A program made the translations under genes and the position numbers. This document shows, piece by piece, positions 24,679 to 33,009 of a stretch of 35,472 nt of DNA. Numbering within the stretch: the first letter of the stretch is position 1; each line of letters starts with the position of its first letter. Under the pieces are notes generated by a model that had not been told where the DNA came from, ran no database searches, and saw only the letters and a list, made by a program, of their open reading frames with translations. Source of the DNA: Planctomycetota bacterium (GTDB lineage: Bacteria > Planctomycetota > UBA1135 > GCA-002686595); NCBI GenBank assembly GCA_023150475.1, contig JAKLKU010000035.1, positions 1 through 35,472 of the forward strand, given 5' to 3'.

Positions 24679-25502
24679 ACGACACGCTCCAGACCGGCGC
24701 GAGCGCCGGGACCGACCAGGGCGCCGCACGGCCGCTGCTCGACATCCGCGACGTCGTCAAACGCTACGGTGCGACGCTCGCGGTCGACCACGTGTCGTTT
24801 GCGCTGCGTCCCGGCGAGATCGTCGGGTTCGTCGGCCCGAACGGCGCGGGCAAGAGCACGCTGCTCAAGCTCGTCTCGACGTACCTCGAGCCCGACGAAG
24901 GCGAGATCGAACTCGCCGGTCACGACGTCGTGAAGGACCCGGTCGCGGCGCGCGCCGAGCTCGGTTATCTCGCCGAGCACAACGCGCTCTTCGACGGCAT
25001 GCGCGTCGTGCGTTACCTCGAGTTCGTCGGCCGCGCGCGTGGACTCTCGGGCGGCGAGCTCGCCGCTCGACTCGACTGGACGATCGGCGCGTGCGCCCTC
25101 CAGGCCGTGACGAAGAAGCGCGTGCACGAGTGTTCGAAGGGCTACCGCCAGCGCATCGGGCTCGCGGCGGCGTTGATCCACGATCCGCGAGTGATCGCGC
25201 TCGACGAACCGACGCACGGGCTCGATCCGGTGCAGATGGCCGCGTTCCGCGACTTCCTGCGCTCGCTCGCGCCGGGCCGCGCGATCCTCTTCTCGAGCCA
25301 CATCGTCGGCGAGGTCTGCGACACGTGCGAACGTGTCGTCGCGATCCACAAGGGCCGGCTCGTCGCCGATCTTCCGGTCGCCGAACTCGCGCGCCGTGCG
25401 AAACGCGACGGTCGGACGCTCGACGGCGAGCTCCTGCGCTTGCTCGAACCGGCGGCCGCCGCGACGCCGAACGAGCCGCGCTCGGGAGGCGCACCACGAT
25501 GA
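24675..25502 (+). CDS. GldA-like ABC-2 type ATPase
   Basis: 275 residues; ATG 24675 overlaps the previous stop (ATGA). Walker A GPNGAGKST (about 54-62), signature CSKGYRQRIGLAAAL, Walker B VIALDEPTHGLDP and SSHI. The signature form (SKGYRQR) and the AGHDVVKDP / YLAEHNALFDGM segments are typical of ABC-2 exporters of the GldA group rather than of peptide importers. It should drive the permease encoded next. In Bacteroidota relatives take part in gliding; in most other phyla the same cluster has no known substrate and gliding should not be assumed. Confidence 0.92.
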   Translation: MNDTLQTGASAGTDQGAARPLLDIRDVVKRYGATLAVDHVSFALRPGEIVGFVGPNGAGKSTLLKLVSTYLEPDEGEIELAGHDVVKDPVAARAELGYLAEHNALFDGMRVVRYLEFVGRARGLSGGELAARLDWTIGACALQAVTKKRVHECSKGYRQRIGLAAALIHDPRVIALDEPTHGLDPVQMAAFRDFLRSLAPGRAILFSSHIVGEVCDTCERVVAIHKGRLVADLPVAELARRAKRDGRTLDGELLRLLEPAAAATPNEPRSGGAPR

Positions 25503-26254
25503 GCGCTCGACCGCTCGGCCTGGTCCGCGGCGCGTACGTGATCGCGGCGCGCGAGTTCTCGGCCTGGTTCGATTCCGGCGTCGCCACGGCGAGCACGATC
25601 GCCGCGCTGTTGCTCGCGAACTCGATCTTCATGAACGAGTTCTTCCTCGCCGGCAGGATCGACATGACGCCGTTCTTCGCGCGTTTGCCGCTCCTCCTGG
25701 TGCTCTTCCTGCCGGCGCAGAGCATGCGCCTTTGGGCCGAGGACCGCCGCACGCGCACGTTCGAAGTGCTGGTCACGCTGCCGCTGTCGGCGGGCTCGCT
25801 GGTGCTCGGTAAGTTCGCGGCGGCGCTCGCGCTCTACGCGCTGTTCCTCGCCGGCACGGCGCCGATCGTCGTGATGCTCTGCGTGCTCGGGAGCCCCGAC
25901 CTCGGCCTCGTCGCTTCGGGCTACCTCGGCGCGTTGCTCTTCGGCGGCCTGCTGCTCGCGCTCGGCGGGCTGCTGTCGGCGCTCTCGCCCGACCAAGTGG
26001 TCGCGTTCGTGCTCGGCGCGTTGCTCTCCGCGTCGTTGGTGCTCTCCGGCGACGAACGGTTGGTCGCGGTGCTCGACGGGCTCTTCCAAGGCGTCAACGT
26101 CGGCACGTGGATCCACGATTCGTTCTCCGCGCTCCCCCATTACGACGAGCTCGTCGGCGGCGTCGCGAGTCTCGCCGCGCTGACGTACTTCGTCGGACTG
26201 TCGGCGCTCGCGCTCTGGCTGACCACGGTGATCGTGCGGAGGCTGCGGACGTGA
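25499..26254 (+). CDS. GldF-like ABC-2 type permease
   Basis: 251 residues; ATG 25499 overlaps the ATPase stop by 4 nt. Six hydrophobic segments are visible. The cytoplasmic loop LWAEDRRTRTFEVLVTLPLS is the signature of GldF-type ABC-2 permeases (E-x5-T-x-E-x2-x-T-L-P-x-S). The opening residues AYVIAAREFSAWFDSGVA are also typical. Membrane partner of the GldA-like ATPase. What it moves is unknown. Confidence 0.9.
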   Translation: MSARPLGLVRGAYVIAAREFSAWFDSGVATASTIAALLLANSIFMNEFFLAGRIDMTPFFARLPLLLVLFLPAQSMRLWAEDRRTRTFEVLVTLPLSAGSLVLGKFAAALALYALFLAGTAPIVVMLCVLGSPDLGLVASGYLGALLFGGLLLALGGLLSALSPDQVVAFVLGALLSASLVLSGDERLVAVLDGLFQGVNVGTWIHDSFSALPHYDELVGGVASLAALTYFVGLSALALWLTTVIVRRLRT

Positions 26255-29200
26255 ACCCGTCGGCGCGGCGAGCTCTCGTCGCGACGGCGCTGCTCGGCGT
26301 CGCCGCGGTGCTGGCGCTGGTGCGCGCGTTCGACGCGTTCCGCCTGCCGAAGTTCGACCTCGAACACACCGGCCTCGTGCGTCTCGATCCGCGCGCCGAA
26401 CGGGCGATGCGCGAGCTCGACGCCGACGTGATCGCGACGTTGGTGCTGTCGGACGCGGCGGAGTTCGTCGCCGCCGAACGTGGGCTCGGAGAGGAGCTCG
26501 TCGAGCGTCTGGAGCGCCTCGCCGCGGCGTCCGGCGGGCGCTTCACGTGGCAACGCGTCGATCCGGCGCGCAACCCGGAGCTCGCCGATTGGGTCGCCGG
26601 CCAAGGCGTGCGCCCGTTCTCGCTGCGCGAAGTGCGCGCGGACGCGTTCGCGGAGCGTTCGGTGTTCGGCGCGCTCGTCTTGTCGTACGGCGCGCACGGC
26701 AAACGTGTGATCCCGGCGCTCTCCCGCGCGCGGCTCGACGGACTCGAGCTCCTGATCGCCGAGGAACTCGCCGAGCTCGTCCGACCGACGCGGCCGAAAG
26801 TGGTGCTCGCCGGCAGCGCGCCGACCGCGCTCTTCGCGGCGGAGCTCGCGCGCTCGGCGGACGTCGTGCGGATCGATCTCGACGGCGGCGCGGAGATCCC
26901 GCGCGACGCCGTGCTCGTCTGCTGGCTCGGCCCGACGATCGCGGGCGACGCGCCGATCGCCGAGCTCTCGCGCGCGCTCGACCGCGGCACCAGCGTCGTG
27001 CTCGCGGGCGGCGGCCTGACGGACGACGGTCGCCTCGAGCCGTCGGGTCGCGCGGTGCGCGAACTCGCCGCGCAGTTCGGCGCACGCGTCTCCGACGAGA
27101 TCGTGCGCGACGACTCGCCCGTCTCCGCGAGTGCGAACGCCGTGCTCGAGAGCGCGCTCGCCGTCGCGTCGATCGCGTCGGATCAGGATTTCCGCCTGCT
27201 CGGAGCGCAGCCGAACGGAACGCTCGCGTTCCGCGCGCCGCAGCCGGTCGAAACGGACGCCGAGAAACTGGTCGAGCTCGGACTCGAGGCCCGCGTGCTC
27301 GCGTCGAGCGGCCCGCGCGCGTGGCGCTCGGCGGCGGCCGAGAGCCTCGGCGGCGCGGACGCATCCGTGCGGCGCGGACGCGCGCCGCTCGCGCTGCAAC
27401 TCGCGCCACGCGACGGTTGGCGCGGCACGCTCGCCGTCTTCGGCTCGTCGAGCCCCTTCGAGGACCGTTGGCTCGCGCCGATCGATTTCGCGCACCGCAA
27501 CCTCGCGCACGCGCTGGTCGGCGCGCTCGCCGATCCGTCGCGCATCGCGCGGGTGCGCGCGCACGTGCGCGGCGCCGAACCGTTGCCCGAGCTCGCGCCC
27601 GGCGCACGTTTCGGCTGGCGCGGCTTCGTGATCCTCGCCGTGCCGCTCGTGCTCTTCGGGATCGCGCTCGCGCGCGGCAGTCTCGTCTCGCTGCGCGCGT
27701 TCGGCTCGGGTCGCGAGCTCCTCTCGCTCGGCATCGCCGGCGCGCTCGTCGTGCTCGTCGGGCTCGGCGGTTCCGCGGCGCAGCTCGCGCCGAGTTCCGC
27801 GGGCGTCGACGTCACGAGCGAACGCATCCACACGCTCGCGCCTCGCTCGCTCGCGATCGCCCGCGAGCTCGCCCAGCGCGGCGCACCGGTGCAGCTCGAG
27901 CTCTTCGTCGACACGACGCTCCCGCCGCGCATCCAGGCGGCGGTCGGTCGCGTGCGCGCGTTGATCGCGGACCTCGCCGCGGAAGGCGCGCCGCTCGAGC
28001 TCGTGAGGCGTTTGCCGGACACGCTCGACGCCGCCGAACGCGAGGCACTCGCCCGCACGGGCGTCGTCGCGCGGGCCGTGGAGACTCGCGACGAAACCGC
28101 GGCGACCGTGCGCGCCGTGTGGGCCGCGCTGCGCGTCGGCGCGGGCGAACGCACGAGCGTGGTCGACCTGACGTCGGTCGACGGCGACTCGGTCGCGGAG
28201 TTCCGGCTCGTCCTCGCGCTCGAACGCGCGCTCGGCCGGCCCGCGCCGAAGCTCGCGCTCGCCGCCGACACTCCACGGCTCTCCGCGGCCGAAGCGCGCG
28301 AGCTCTACGAAGCGAAGCAGCTCTTCGCGCCGACCGAGACCGACGTCTACTCGCAGGCCGAACGTTGGCTCGCCGACAACGGCTTCGACGTCGTGCGCGT
28401 CGAACCGAGCTCGCCGGTGATGCCGCGCGACGTCGCCGGCATCGTCTGGCTGCAACCGCGCCGTGACGTCACGCCGATGCTCGCGACCGTCGCGACGGCG
28501 CTCGCGGAAGGCAAGGGCGTCGTGCTCGCGGCGCAGCACTTCCTGGTGCAGTCGCGGCGGCTCGACACGCGGCGCGGCGAGCTCGCGCACTGGCCGCGGC
28601 CGCAGTACTGCGACCTCGAACGCGGCTGGCTCGCGGACCTCGGGCTCGAGCTCGTGCGCGAAGTCTTGTGCGACACGAGCTCGACGGTGCTCGACGTCGC
28701 GACCGAAGTCGGCTCGGCGAGCGCCGCGCGCGAGCTCGCGTTCGCCGCCTCCGCGGAACCGTTCGTGCTGCGCGCGTTGCCGGAGAACTTCGCGGAGGCC
28801 GCACCGATCGTGCGCGGGCTCTCGGACCTGCGCTTGCCCTACGCGAACCGCTGGCGCGTCGACGCAGCGAAACTCGCGCGCCACGGGCTGCGCGCCGAGC
28901 CGCTCGTCCGCACCAGCGCCGACGCGTGGGCCGTCGCGTGGCAGGGCGGAGACCTCGCGCCCGACGCGCTCGTCCGGCCCGAGACGACGCTCGGCCGCGT
29001 CGAGCTCGCGCTCGACGTCCGCGGCCACTTTCCGCGCGCCGACGGTTCGGAGGGCGCCGCCGAAGGTCGCGCCGTGCTGATCGGTTGCTCGGAGACGTTC
29101 AAGAACGGCCAGCTCTTCGATCCCGAGTGGCGCGCCGCGGACTTCCTGCTCGCCGCGACGGCCGCGGTCGTGCTCGGCGACGACCACGCCGCGATCCTCG

Positions 29201-29358
29201 CGCAACGCCCGCGTCGTGCGGGCTTCGCGGCGCCGACCTCGAGCGAGCGCATCGGCTGGCGCGCCGTGGTCGTGCTCGCGGGCCCGCTCGCCGTGTTGCT
29301 CTGCGCGTTCGTGATGCGCCGCCTCGCCGCGCGCGCCGTGCCCGGAGCCGTCGCGTGA
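26251..29358 (+). CDS. Double-length GldG-like ABC auxiliary protein (tandem fusion)
   Basis: 1035 residues. GTG 26251 overlaps the permease stop (GTGA) and has GGAGG at 26238-26242. It contains two successive GldG-type units, each a membrane helix, a large extracytoplasmic region and a closing helix. Unit 1 has helices at about 8-26 and 455-477. Unit 2 has helices at about 488-510 and 1003-1028. Each unit opens with the family pattern of a short 'L.P...A...REL' segment (TGLVRLDPRAERAMRELDAD; SERIHTLAPRSLAIAREL) followed by a VxATLVLSD / VQLELFVDTTLPP strand. Normal GldG proteins have one unit of about 450-550 residues. The extracytoplasmic parts carry Rossmann-like strands (PKVVLAG, GIVWLQP). 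Function in transport is unknown. The 3' end lies in a 41-bp tandem duplication. Confidence 0.85.
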   Translation: MNPSARRALVATALLGVAAVLALVRAFDAFRLPKFDLEHTGLVRLDPRAERAMRELDADVIATLVLSDAAEFVAAERGLGEELVERLERLAAASGGRFTWQRVDPARNPELADWVAGQGVRPFSLREVRADAFAERSVFGALVLSYGAHGKRVIPALSRARLDGLELLIAEELAELVRPTRPKVVLAGSAPTALFAAELARSADVVRIDLDGGAEIPRDAVLVCWLGPTIAGDAPIAELSRALDRGTSVVLAGGGLTDDGRLEPSGRAVRELAAQFGARVSDEIVRDDSPVSASANAVLESALAVASIASDQDFRLLGAQPNGTLAFRAPQPVETDAEKLVELGLEARVLASSGPRAWRSAAAESLGGADASVRRGRAPLALQLAPRDGWRGTLAVFGSSSPFEDRWLAPIDFAHRNLAHALVGALADPSRIARVRAHVRGAEPLPELAPGARFGWRGFVILAVPLVLFGIALARGSLVSLRAFGSGRELLSLGIAGALVVLVGLGGSAAQLAPSSAGVDVTSERIHTLAPRSLAIARELAQRGAPVQLELFVDTTLPPRIQAAVGRVRALIADLAAEGAPLELVRRLPDTLDAAEREALARTGVVARAVETRDETAATVRAVWAALRVGAGERTSVVDLTSVDGDSVAEFRLVLALERALGRPAPKLALAADTPRLSAAEARELYEAKQLFAPTETDVYSQAERWLADNGFDVVRVEPSSPVMPRDVAGIVWLQPRRDVTPMLATVATALAEGKGVVLAAQHFLVQSRRLDTRRGELAHWPRPQYCDLERGWLADLGLELVREVLCDTSSTVLDVATEVGSASAARELAFAASAEPFVLRALPENFAEAAPIVRGLSDLRLPYANRWRVDAAKLARHGLRAEPLVRTSADAWAVAWQGGDLAPDALVRPETTLGRVELALDVRGHFPRADGSEGAAEGRAVLIGCSETFKNGQLFDPEWRAADFLLAATAAVVLGDDHAAILAQRPRRAGFAAPTSSERIGWRAVVVLAGPLAVLLCAFVMRRLAARAVPGAVA

Positions 29359-29422
29359 AACGCGTCGCGCTCCAATTCGAGCCCGGAGCCGTCGCGTGAA
29401 ACGCGTCGCGCTCCTATTCGCG
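29341..29422 (+). repeat. 41-bp tandem duplication across a gene junction
   Basis: Copies start at 29341 and 29382; the first 33 bases (from CCCGGAGCCGTCGCGTGAAA on) are identical, and about 38 of 41 match overall. Each copy carries the GTGA overlap that ends one gene and starts the next. Because 41 is not a multiple of three, the copies are in different frames. Confidence 0.93.
29355..29399 (+). CDS. 14-codon coupled minigene created by the 41-bp duplication
   Basis: GTG 29355 overlaps the GldG-like stop (GTGA 29355-29358) and opens a 14-residue frame, MKRVALQFEPGAVA. Its own TGA (29397-29399) overlaps the next GTG (29396) in exactly the same way. Its first six residues equal those of the DUF4340-like protein and its last five equal the end of the GldG-like protein, as expected if one junction was copied. 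Probably translated as a by-product of translational coupling; a function for the peptide is doubtful. Confidence 0.55.
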   Translation: MKRVALQFEPGAVA

Positions 29423-30463
29423 GTCCTCGCGGCACTCGGCGGGTTCGCAGCTCGCGTCGCGTCGCAACGCGAGCGCACGCCCGAGCTGCGCGTCGAACGG
29501 CTGATCCCCGAGGACCGCGCGAAAGAGCTCGTCGTCGCCGCCGTCTCGATCGAACGCGCCGCCGACGGCACGCGCTGGCTGCTCGCGCGCAAGTCAGGGC
29601 TCTGGCGCGTGCTCGACGCGACGCAAGCCGTCGGTGACTCGCGAGCGATCGAAGCGTTGGTCTCGACGCTGCTCGAAGCTCGGGTGCTGCAGCGCTCCGC
29701 CGACGACACCGAACGCGCGGCGTACGGCCTCTTCCCGACGCCGACGTGGCGCGTCGAGCTCTGCGGCGCGAAGGTGCTCTCCGAGGTCGGCCGCGACGTG
29801 TTGTTCGCGCTCGACGTCGGACGTTCGCTCGAGCCGCGCGCGAGCCTGGTGCAACGCCGCGGCGAGACGCGCGCGCTCGAACTCGACTTCGATCTCTCGC
29901 GCGCACTCGAAACGGCGCTCGCCGCCGGCCGCGCGCCGTTCGAGGACGCACGCTTGATCGCGGGACCGTTTCCGGGCGAAGGGCGCACGATCGAACGGCT
30001 GTTCGTCGACCACGCGGACGGCACCGCGCTCGAGCTCGTGCGCGTGCGCGCGACCGAAGCCGAACTCGCGGCCGGCGCGCCTCCGTGGGCCTGGCAGCTC
30101 GTCGTCGATGGGCTCGCGAAACCGGCGCCGAATCCGCGCGTCGAAGCCTACCTCGCGTTCCTGACGTCGATTCCCGTCGCGCACGCGCTGCCGGTCAAGG
30201 CCGCGAACGAGCTCGGCTTCGATCGGCCGGACGCACGAGTGACGGCGCTCGGCTCGGGCGGCGACTCGATGGTGGTCGAAGTCGTGTTCCGCCGCGACGA
30301 GTCGCGCGCGTTCGGGCTCAATCGCACGCTTGCGACCGTCGCGGAGCTCGACGTCGCCGTCGCGGAGCTCGTCGCGGCGCGCGCGGAGAGCGTGCTCGAG
30401 CTCGAACGGCCGAACGTGTGGGACACGTGGCTCCGGGCCAACCTGCCGGGAGCGCGCAAGTGA
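29396..30463 (+). CDS. DUF4340-like exported protein, last member of the Gld-type module
   Basis: 355 residues from GTG 29396, which overlaps the minigene stop. N-terminal helix RVALLFAVLAALGGFAARV (about 3-22) is a membrane anchor or signal. The rest is a periplasmic mixed fold with short beta repeats (WLLARKSGLWRVLD; YGLFPTPTWRVELCG; DVLFALDVG) like those of DUF4340 proteins, which commonly follow GldG-like genes. No catalytic motif is visible. Its conserved position suggests it works with the GldA/F/G-like complex. The family match is by pattern and context rather than by a strong motif. Confidence 0.72.
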   Translation: MKRVALLFAVLAALGGFAARVASQRERTPELRVERLIPEDRAKELVVAAVSIERAADGTRWLLARKSGLWRVLDATQAVGDSRAIEALVSTLLEARVLQRSADDTERAAYGLFPTPTWRVELCGAKVLSEVGRDVLFALDVGRSLEPRASLVQRRGETRALELDFDLSRALETALAAGRAPFEDARLIAGPFPGEGRTIERLFVDHADGTALELVRVRATEAELAAGAPPWAWQLVVDGLAKPAPNPRVEAYLAFLTSIPVAHALPVKAANELGFDRPDARVTALGSGGDSMVVEVVFRRDESRAFGLNRTLATVAELDVAVAELVAARAESVLELERPNVWDTWLRANLPGARK

Positions 30464-30897
30464 CGGTGCTCTGGCGCGCCGGCGAGTACGAGATCGACGA
30501 CGCGCGCGAGCGCATCGATCTCGCGGTCGTGCACGGGTACTTGACGCGTTCGTATTGGGCCGCGGGCATCTCGCTGGAGCTCGTCGCGCGCTCGCTCGAA
30601 CGGTCGCTCGTCTTCGGCGTCCATCGCGGCGCGATCCAGGTCGGCTTCGCGCGCGTCGTGACCGACGCCGCGACGTTCGCGTGGCTCTGCGACGTGTTCG
30701 TGCTCGAGGCGGAGCGCGGCCGCGGGCTCTCCAAACGCTTGATGGAGTGCGTCGTCGCGCATCCCGAGCTCCAAGGGCTGCGCCGCTTCATCCTCGCGAC
30801 GCGCGACGCGCACGGACTGTATCGGCGCTTCGGCTTCGAACCGCTCGGCGACCCGACGCGTTACCTCGAGATCGTGAAGCGCGATCTCTATCGCTGA
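30460..30897 (+). CDS. GNAT-family N-acetyltransferase
   Basis: 145 residues; GTG 30460 overlaps the preceding stop (GTGA), and the longer frame upstream lies within that gene. Early segment VVHGYLTRSYWAAGISLE and the core VGFARVVTDAATFAWLCDVFV are followed by the acetyl-CoA-binding turn ERGRGLSKRLM (R/Q-x-x-G-x-G/A type). ATRDAHGLYRRFGFEPL is the typical C-terminal strand. Close-type relatives are small free-standing GNATs of unknown substrate. It is co-transcribed with the Gld-type module, probably as a passenger. Last gene of the + strand run. Confidence 0.9.
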   Translation: MTVLWRAGEYEIDDARERIDLAVVHGYLTRSYWAAGISLELVARSLERSLVFGVHRGAIQVGFARVVTDAATFAWLCDVFVLEAERGRGLSKRLMECVVAHPELQGLRRFILATRDAHGLYRRFGFEPLGDPTRYLEIVKRDLYR

Positions 30898-30909
30898 GCC
30901 ACGCCGGGC

Positions 30910-30932
30910 CGCGCGCGGACGCGAAGCGCGCG
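30910..30932. terminator. Inverted repeat between convergent genes
   Basis: CGCGCGC (30910-30916) pairs with GCGCGCG (30926-30932) around a 9-nt loop, in the 82-bp gap between the GNAT gene and the convergent YjbQ-like gene. No T-run follows on either strand, so a terminator role is a guess from position. Confidence 0.3.
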
Positions 30933-30979
30933 CGAGACTCCTCGGCGAGGGCGCGGCGCTCGAGTCGGCGGACGATCGT

Positions 30980-31411
30980 TCAAGGCTCGCCCGTGACGTG
31001 CACGACGAGGCGCCGCACGTGCGGCGCCGCGCGATGCTCGACCAGGAAGAGCCCTTGCCACGTGCCGAGCGCGAGTCTTCCGTCGACGATCGGGATCGAC
31101 TCGGACGTGCGCGTCACTGCGCTCTTCAGGTGCGCGGACATGTCGTCGGGACCTTCTTCGTCGTGCTCGTAGCGCGGATCGCCGTCCGGCGCGAGCCGCG
31201 CGAGCCACGCAGCGAAATCACGGCGCACCGAGGGGTCGGCGTTCTCCTGGATGACGAGGCCCGCGGACGTGTGCGTCGAGAAGACCAGCGCGACGCCGGT
31301 GCGCACGCGGCTCGCTGCCACGACCTGCGCGACTTCACGGGAGAGCTCGACGAACCCGCGCCCCGGCGTGCGCACCTCGATCGTCTCTTGATGCTGCAAC
31401 ACACCACGCAT
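30980..31411 (-). CDS. yjbQ: YjbQ / UPF0047 family protein
   Basis: 143 residues from ATG 31411, matching the family's usual length of about 135-145; an in-frame start at 31474 would add 21 Arg-rich residues unlike the family. Conserved elements: VFSTHTSAGLVIQENADPSV (the HTSA and NE/D cluster), EGPDDMSAHLKSA and LALGTWQGLFLVEH. The E. coli relative has weak thiamine-phosphate synthase activity, but the true role of the family is unsettled. It lies 90 bp after the secreted-protein gene, with a hairpin between them, so co-transcription is uncertain. Confidence 0.93.
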   Translation of the reverse strand: MRGVLQHQETIEVRTPGRGFVELSREVAQVVAASRVRTGVALVFSTHTSAGLVIQENADPSVRRDFAAWLARLAPDGDPRYEHDEEGPDDMSAHLKSAVTRTSESIPIVDGRLALGTWQGLFLVEHRAAPHVRRLVVHVTGEP

Positions 31412-31454
31412 GCTGCCCGCGCGCACGCCGCGCCGCAAACGCGACGCGTCCCGC

Positions 31455-31472
31455 GGAGTCCGAACGGACTCC
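31455..31472 (-). terminator. Perfect inverted repeat between secreted-protein gene and yjbQ
   Basis: GGAGTCCG (31455-31462) and CGGACTCC (31465-31472) give a 7-bp stem with a 4-nt loop, 30 nt after the stop of the - strand gene ending at 31502. There is no T-tract. It could be a weak terminator or an RNA-processing hairpin. Confidence 0.38.
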
Positions 31473-31501
31473 ACAGGACTCGCCTCGCACCGCGCTCGTG
31501 A

Positions 31502-32968
31502 TCAGGGGTTGTTGACCTTGGCACCGGGAGTCCCCGTGCCTTGGTTGCCGGTCACGTGCGCTGAACCGCCGGTGCCGTGCGTGCCCGGAACGGCCGGATT
31601 CGACCCACTCGCAGGTTTGCCCTTGGCGCCCTTCGGCCCTTTGGCCTCCTTCTTGTCGCCGCTCGGTTTGGTCTTGGCGCTCGCGTCGCCACCCTTGCCG
31701 CCCGACTTGTGATTCGGCGTGGGGCTGCCGCCCGTGCCGCCGACCGCGGTCGCGCACCCAGGGGGCGTCCCGTTCGCACCGTTCTGCGCCTCGGCCGTCG
31801 CGTTGCCGCCGTCGCCGGCCGACGACGTGTTCCCGCCGCCACCGTCACCGCCGATCGCGACTGCGGCGCCACCCGCTCGAGTGTTCGTCGCCGTGGCGTT
31901 CCCGCCGTCCGCGTTGCTGTCCGCGGCCCCGTCGCCGCCGATCGCGACCACGGCATCCGCAGAACCAGATGCCGACGCATCTTGGCCGTCCGCGCCCACC
32001 GTGACTTCGATCGTGACGCCGTTGCAGGTCACACGTTGCTTCGCGGCGGGGTGCGGCGGCGGACACACGCGCAGCGCGGCCTGCAAAGCGTCGGCCGCCT
32101 TCTTCTGATCGGCCTCGCTGGCCCCGGAACAGACCGCGTTCGTGGTGGCGTCCTTGGAGAACTTCATGGCCGCGCAGAAATCGTCGAACGCCTTCTTCTG
32201 ACAGTCGTTCAGCGGCTCCTCTTCGACGATGGTGCTCGTCGTCGAATCGAACGTCAGACCGCCATCGGAGGTTCCACCCCACGCTTCCACGGAAAGCGGC
32301 AACCCTTCCAGGCCGAAGCCCGAGAGCGCCCCGCAGTTCAACGTGTAGTTCTCGGTACGCGAGACGACATGGCCACCGATGACGTTCTCTTCGACCATGA
32401 CCGGGCCGGAAATGCTGACGAACGGCGTGACGTCGTAGCCGGCGACTTTGACGACCAGCGCGCTCGCCGTGAGAGGCAGCTCGTGCCACTGGAGTTGCAG
32501 CACGGCCGGCTCGCCGGCGAGGACCGTCGTACCGCTGAACCGCAAGTCGACGTGCGACTCGACGACGGACGCGACGCGCACGAGCTCCGGACCTTGCGCA
32601 GTGCCGGCGCCGAGTTCGACTTCGAGCACGTCGCCGATCTCCAGGCCCAAGCTGCCGAGCGCGATCTCGTACGACACGCGGGTCGCATCGACGACGCCGT
32701 TGCCATCGACGTCGAAGGCGTCCTGCGCGACGAGTTGCACGTCCGCCAGATACGTCCGCTCGACTCCGTCGACGAAGACACGCGGATTCTCGAGGCCGGA
32801 GAAGGCGCCGTCACCGTCGAGCGTGACTCGCATGGACGGCTCGAGCGGCCGAATGGAAGCGGATGCACTCGCGCGCAAGCCGCCCGCATGGGCGAACGCC
32901 GGCAACGCGGCGACGCAGAGCGCCGCGCCGCAGGCAGAAGTCACACGAGGGAAACGAGAAGTGTTCAT
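31502..32968 (-). CDS. Secreted protein with Cys-rich middle and Gly/Asn/Ala-rich C-terminal repeats
   Basis: 488 residues from ATG 32968; a TTG two codons earlier is possible. A Sec signal ends near residue 30 (AALPAFAHAGG). Residues about 30-230 look like beta-sandwich, with one Ca-loop-like DVDGNGVVDATRV near 88-100 as in dockerin-type or planctomycete-style secreted proteins. About 254-322 holds five spaced Cys (DCQKKAFDDFC, AVCSG, RVCPPP, VTCNG), probably a small disulphide domain. From about 330 to the end the sequence is low complexity: GGDG, GGNATA and NTRAGG-type repeats, then a Lys/Gly/Pro-rich stretch and GTGG/GNQGTG. There is no anchor or sorting motif at the C-terminus. Not recognised; an extracellular structural or adhesive role is only a guess. 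A -10-like CATACT lies just before the start, without a good -35. Confidence 0.8.
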   Translation of the reverse strand: MNTSRFPRVTSACGAALCVAALPAFAHAGGLRASASASIRPLEPSMRVTLDGDGAFSGLENPRVFVDGVERTYLADVQLVAQDAFDVDGNGVVDATRVSYEIALGSLGLEIGDVLEVELGAGTAQGPELVRVASVVESHVDLRFSGTTVLAGEPAVLQLQWHELPLTASALVVKVAGYDVTPFVSISGPVMVEENVIGGHVVSRTENYTLNCGALSGFGLEGLPLSVEAWGGTSDGGLTFDSTTSTIVEEEPLNDCQKKAFDDFCAAMKFSKDATTNAVCSGASEADQKKAADALQAALRVCPPPHPAAKQRVTCNGVTIEVTVGADGQDASASGSADAVVAIGGDGAADSNADGGNATATNTRAGGAAVAIGGDGGGGNTSSAGDGGNATAEAQNGANGTPPGCATAVGGTGGSPTPNHKSGGKGGDASAKTKPSGDKKEAKGPKGAKGKPASGSNPAVPGTHGTGGSAHVTGNQGTGTPGAKVNNP

Positions 32969-33009
32969 GGGCAAGTATGGAAAGTGGCGGACTCACGCGA
33001 CGCCGCGTT

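Noticed and set aside
26140..30024. 1294-codon open frame on the - strand across the GldG-like and DUF4340-like genes
   Set aside because: It crosses several well-supported genes, has no recognisable domain and lacks start signals.
24675..30463. Reading the GldA/F/G-like cluster as evidence of gliding motility
   Set aside because: Homologous clusters occur widely in non-gliding bacteria, and no other gliding genes (gldB, gldK-N, spr type) are present.
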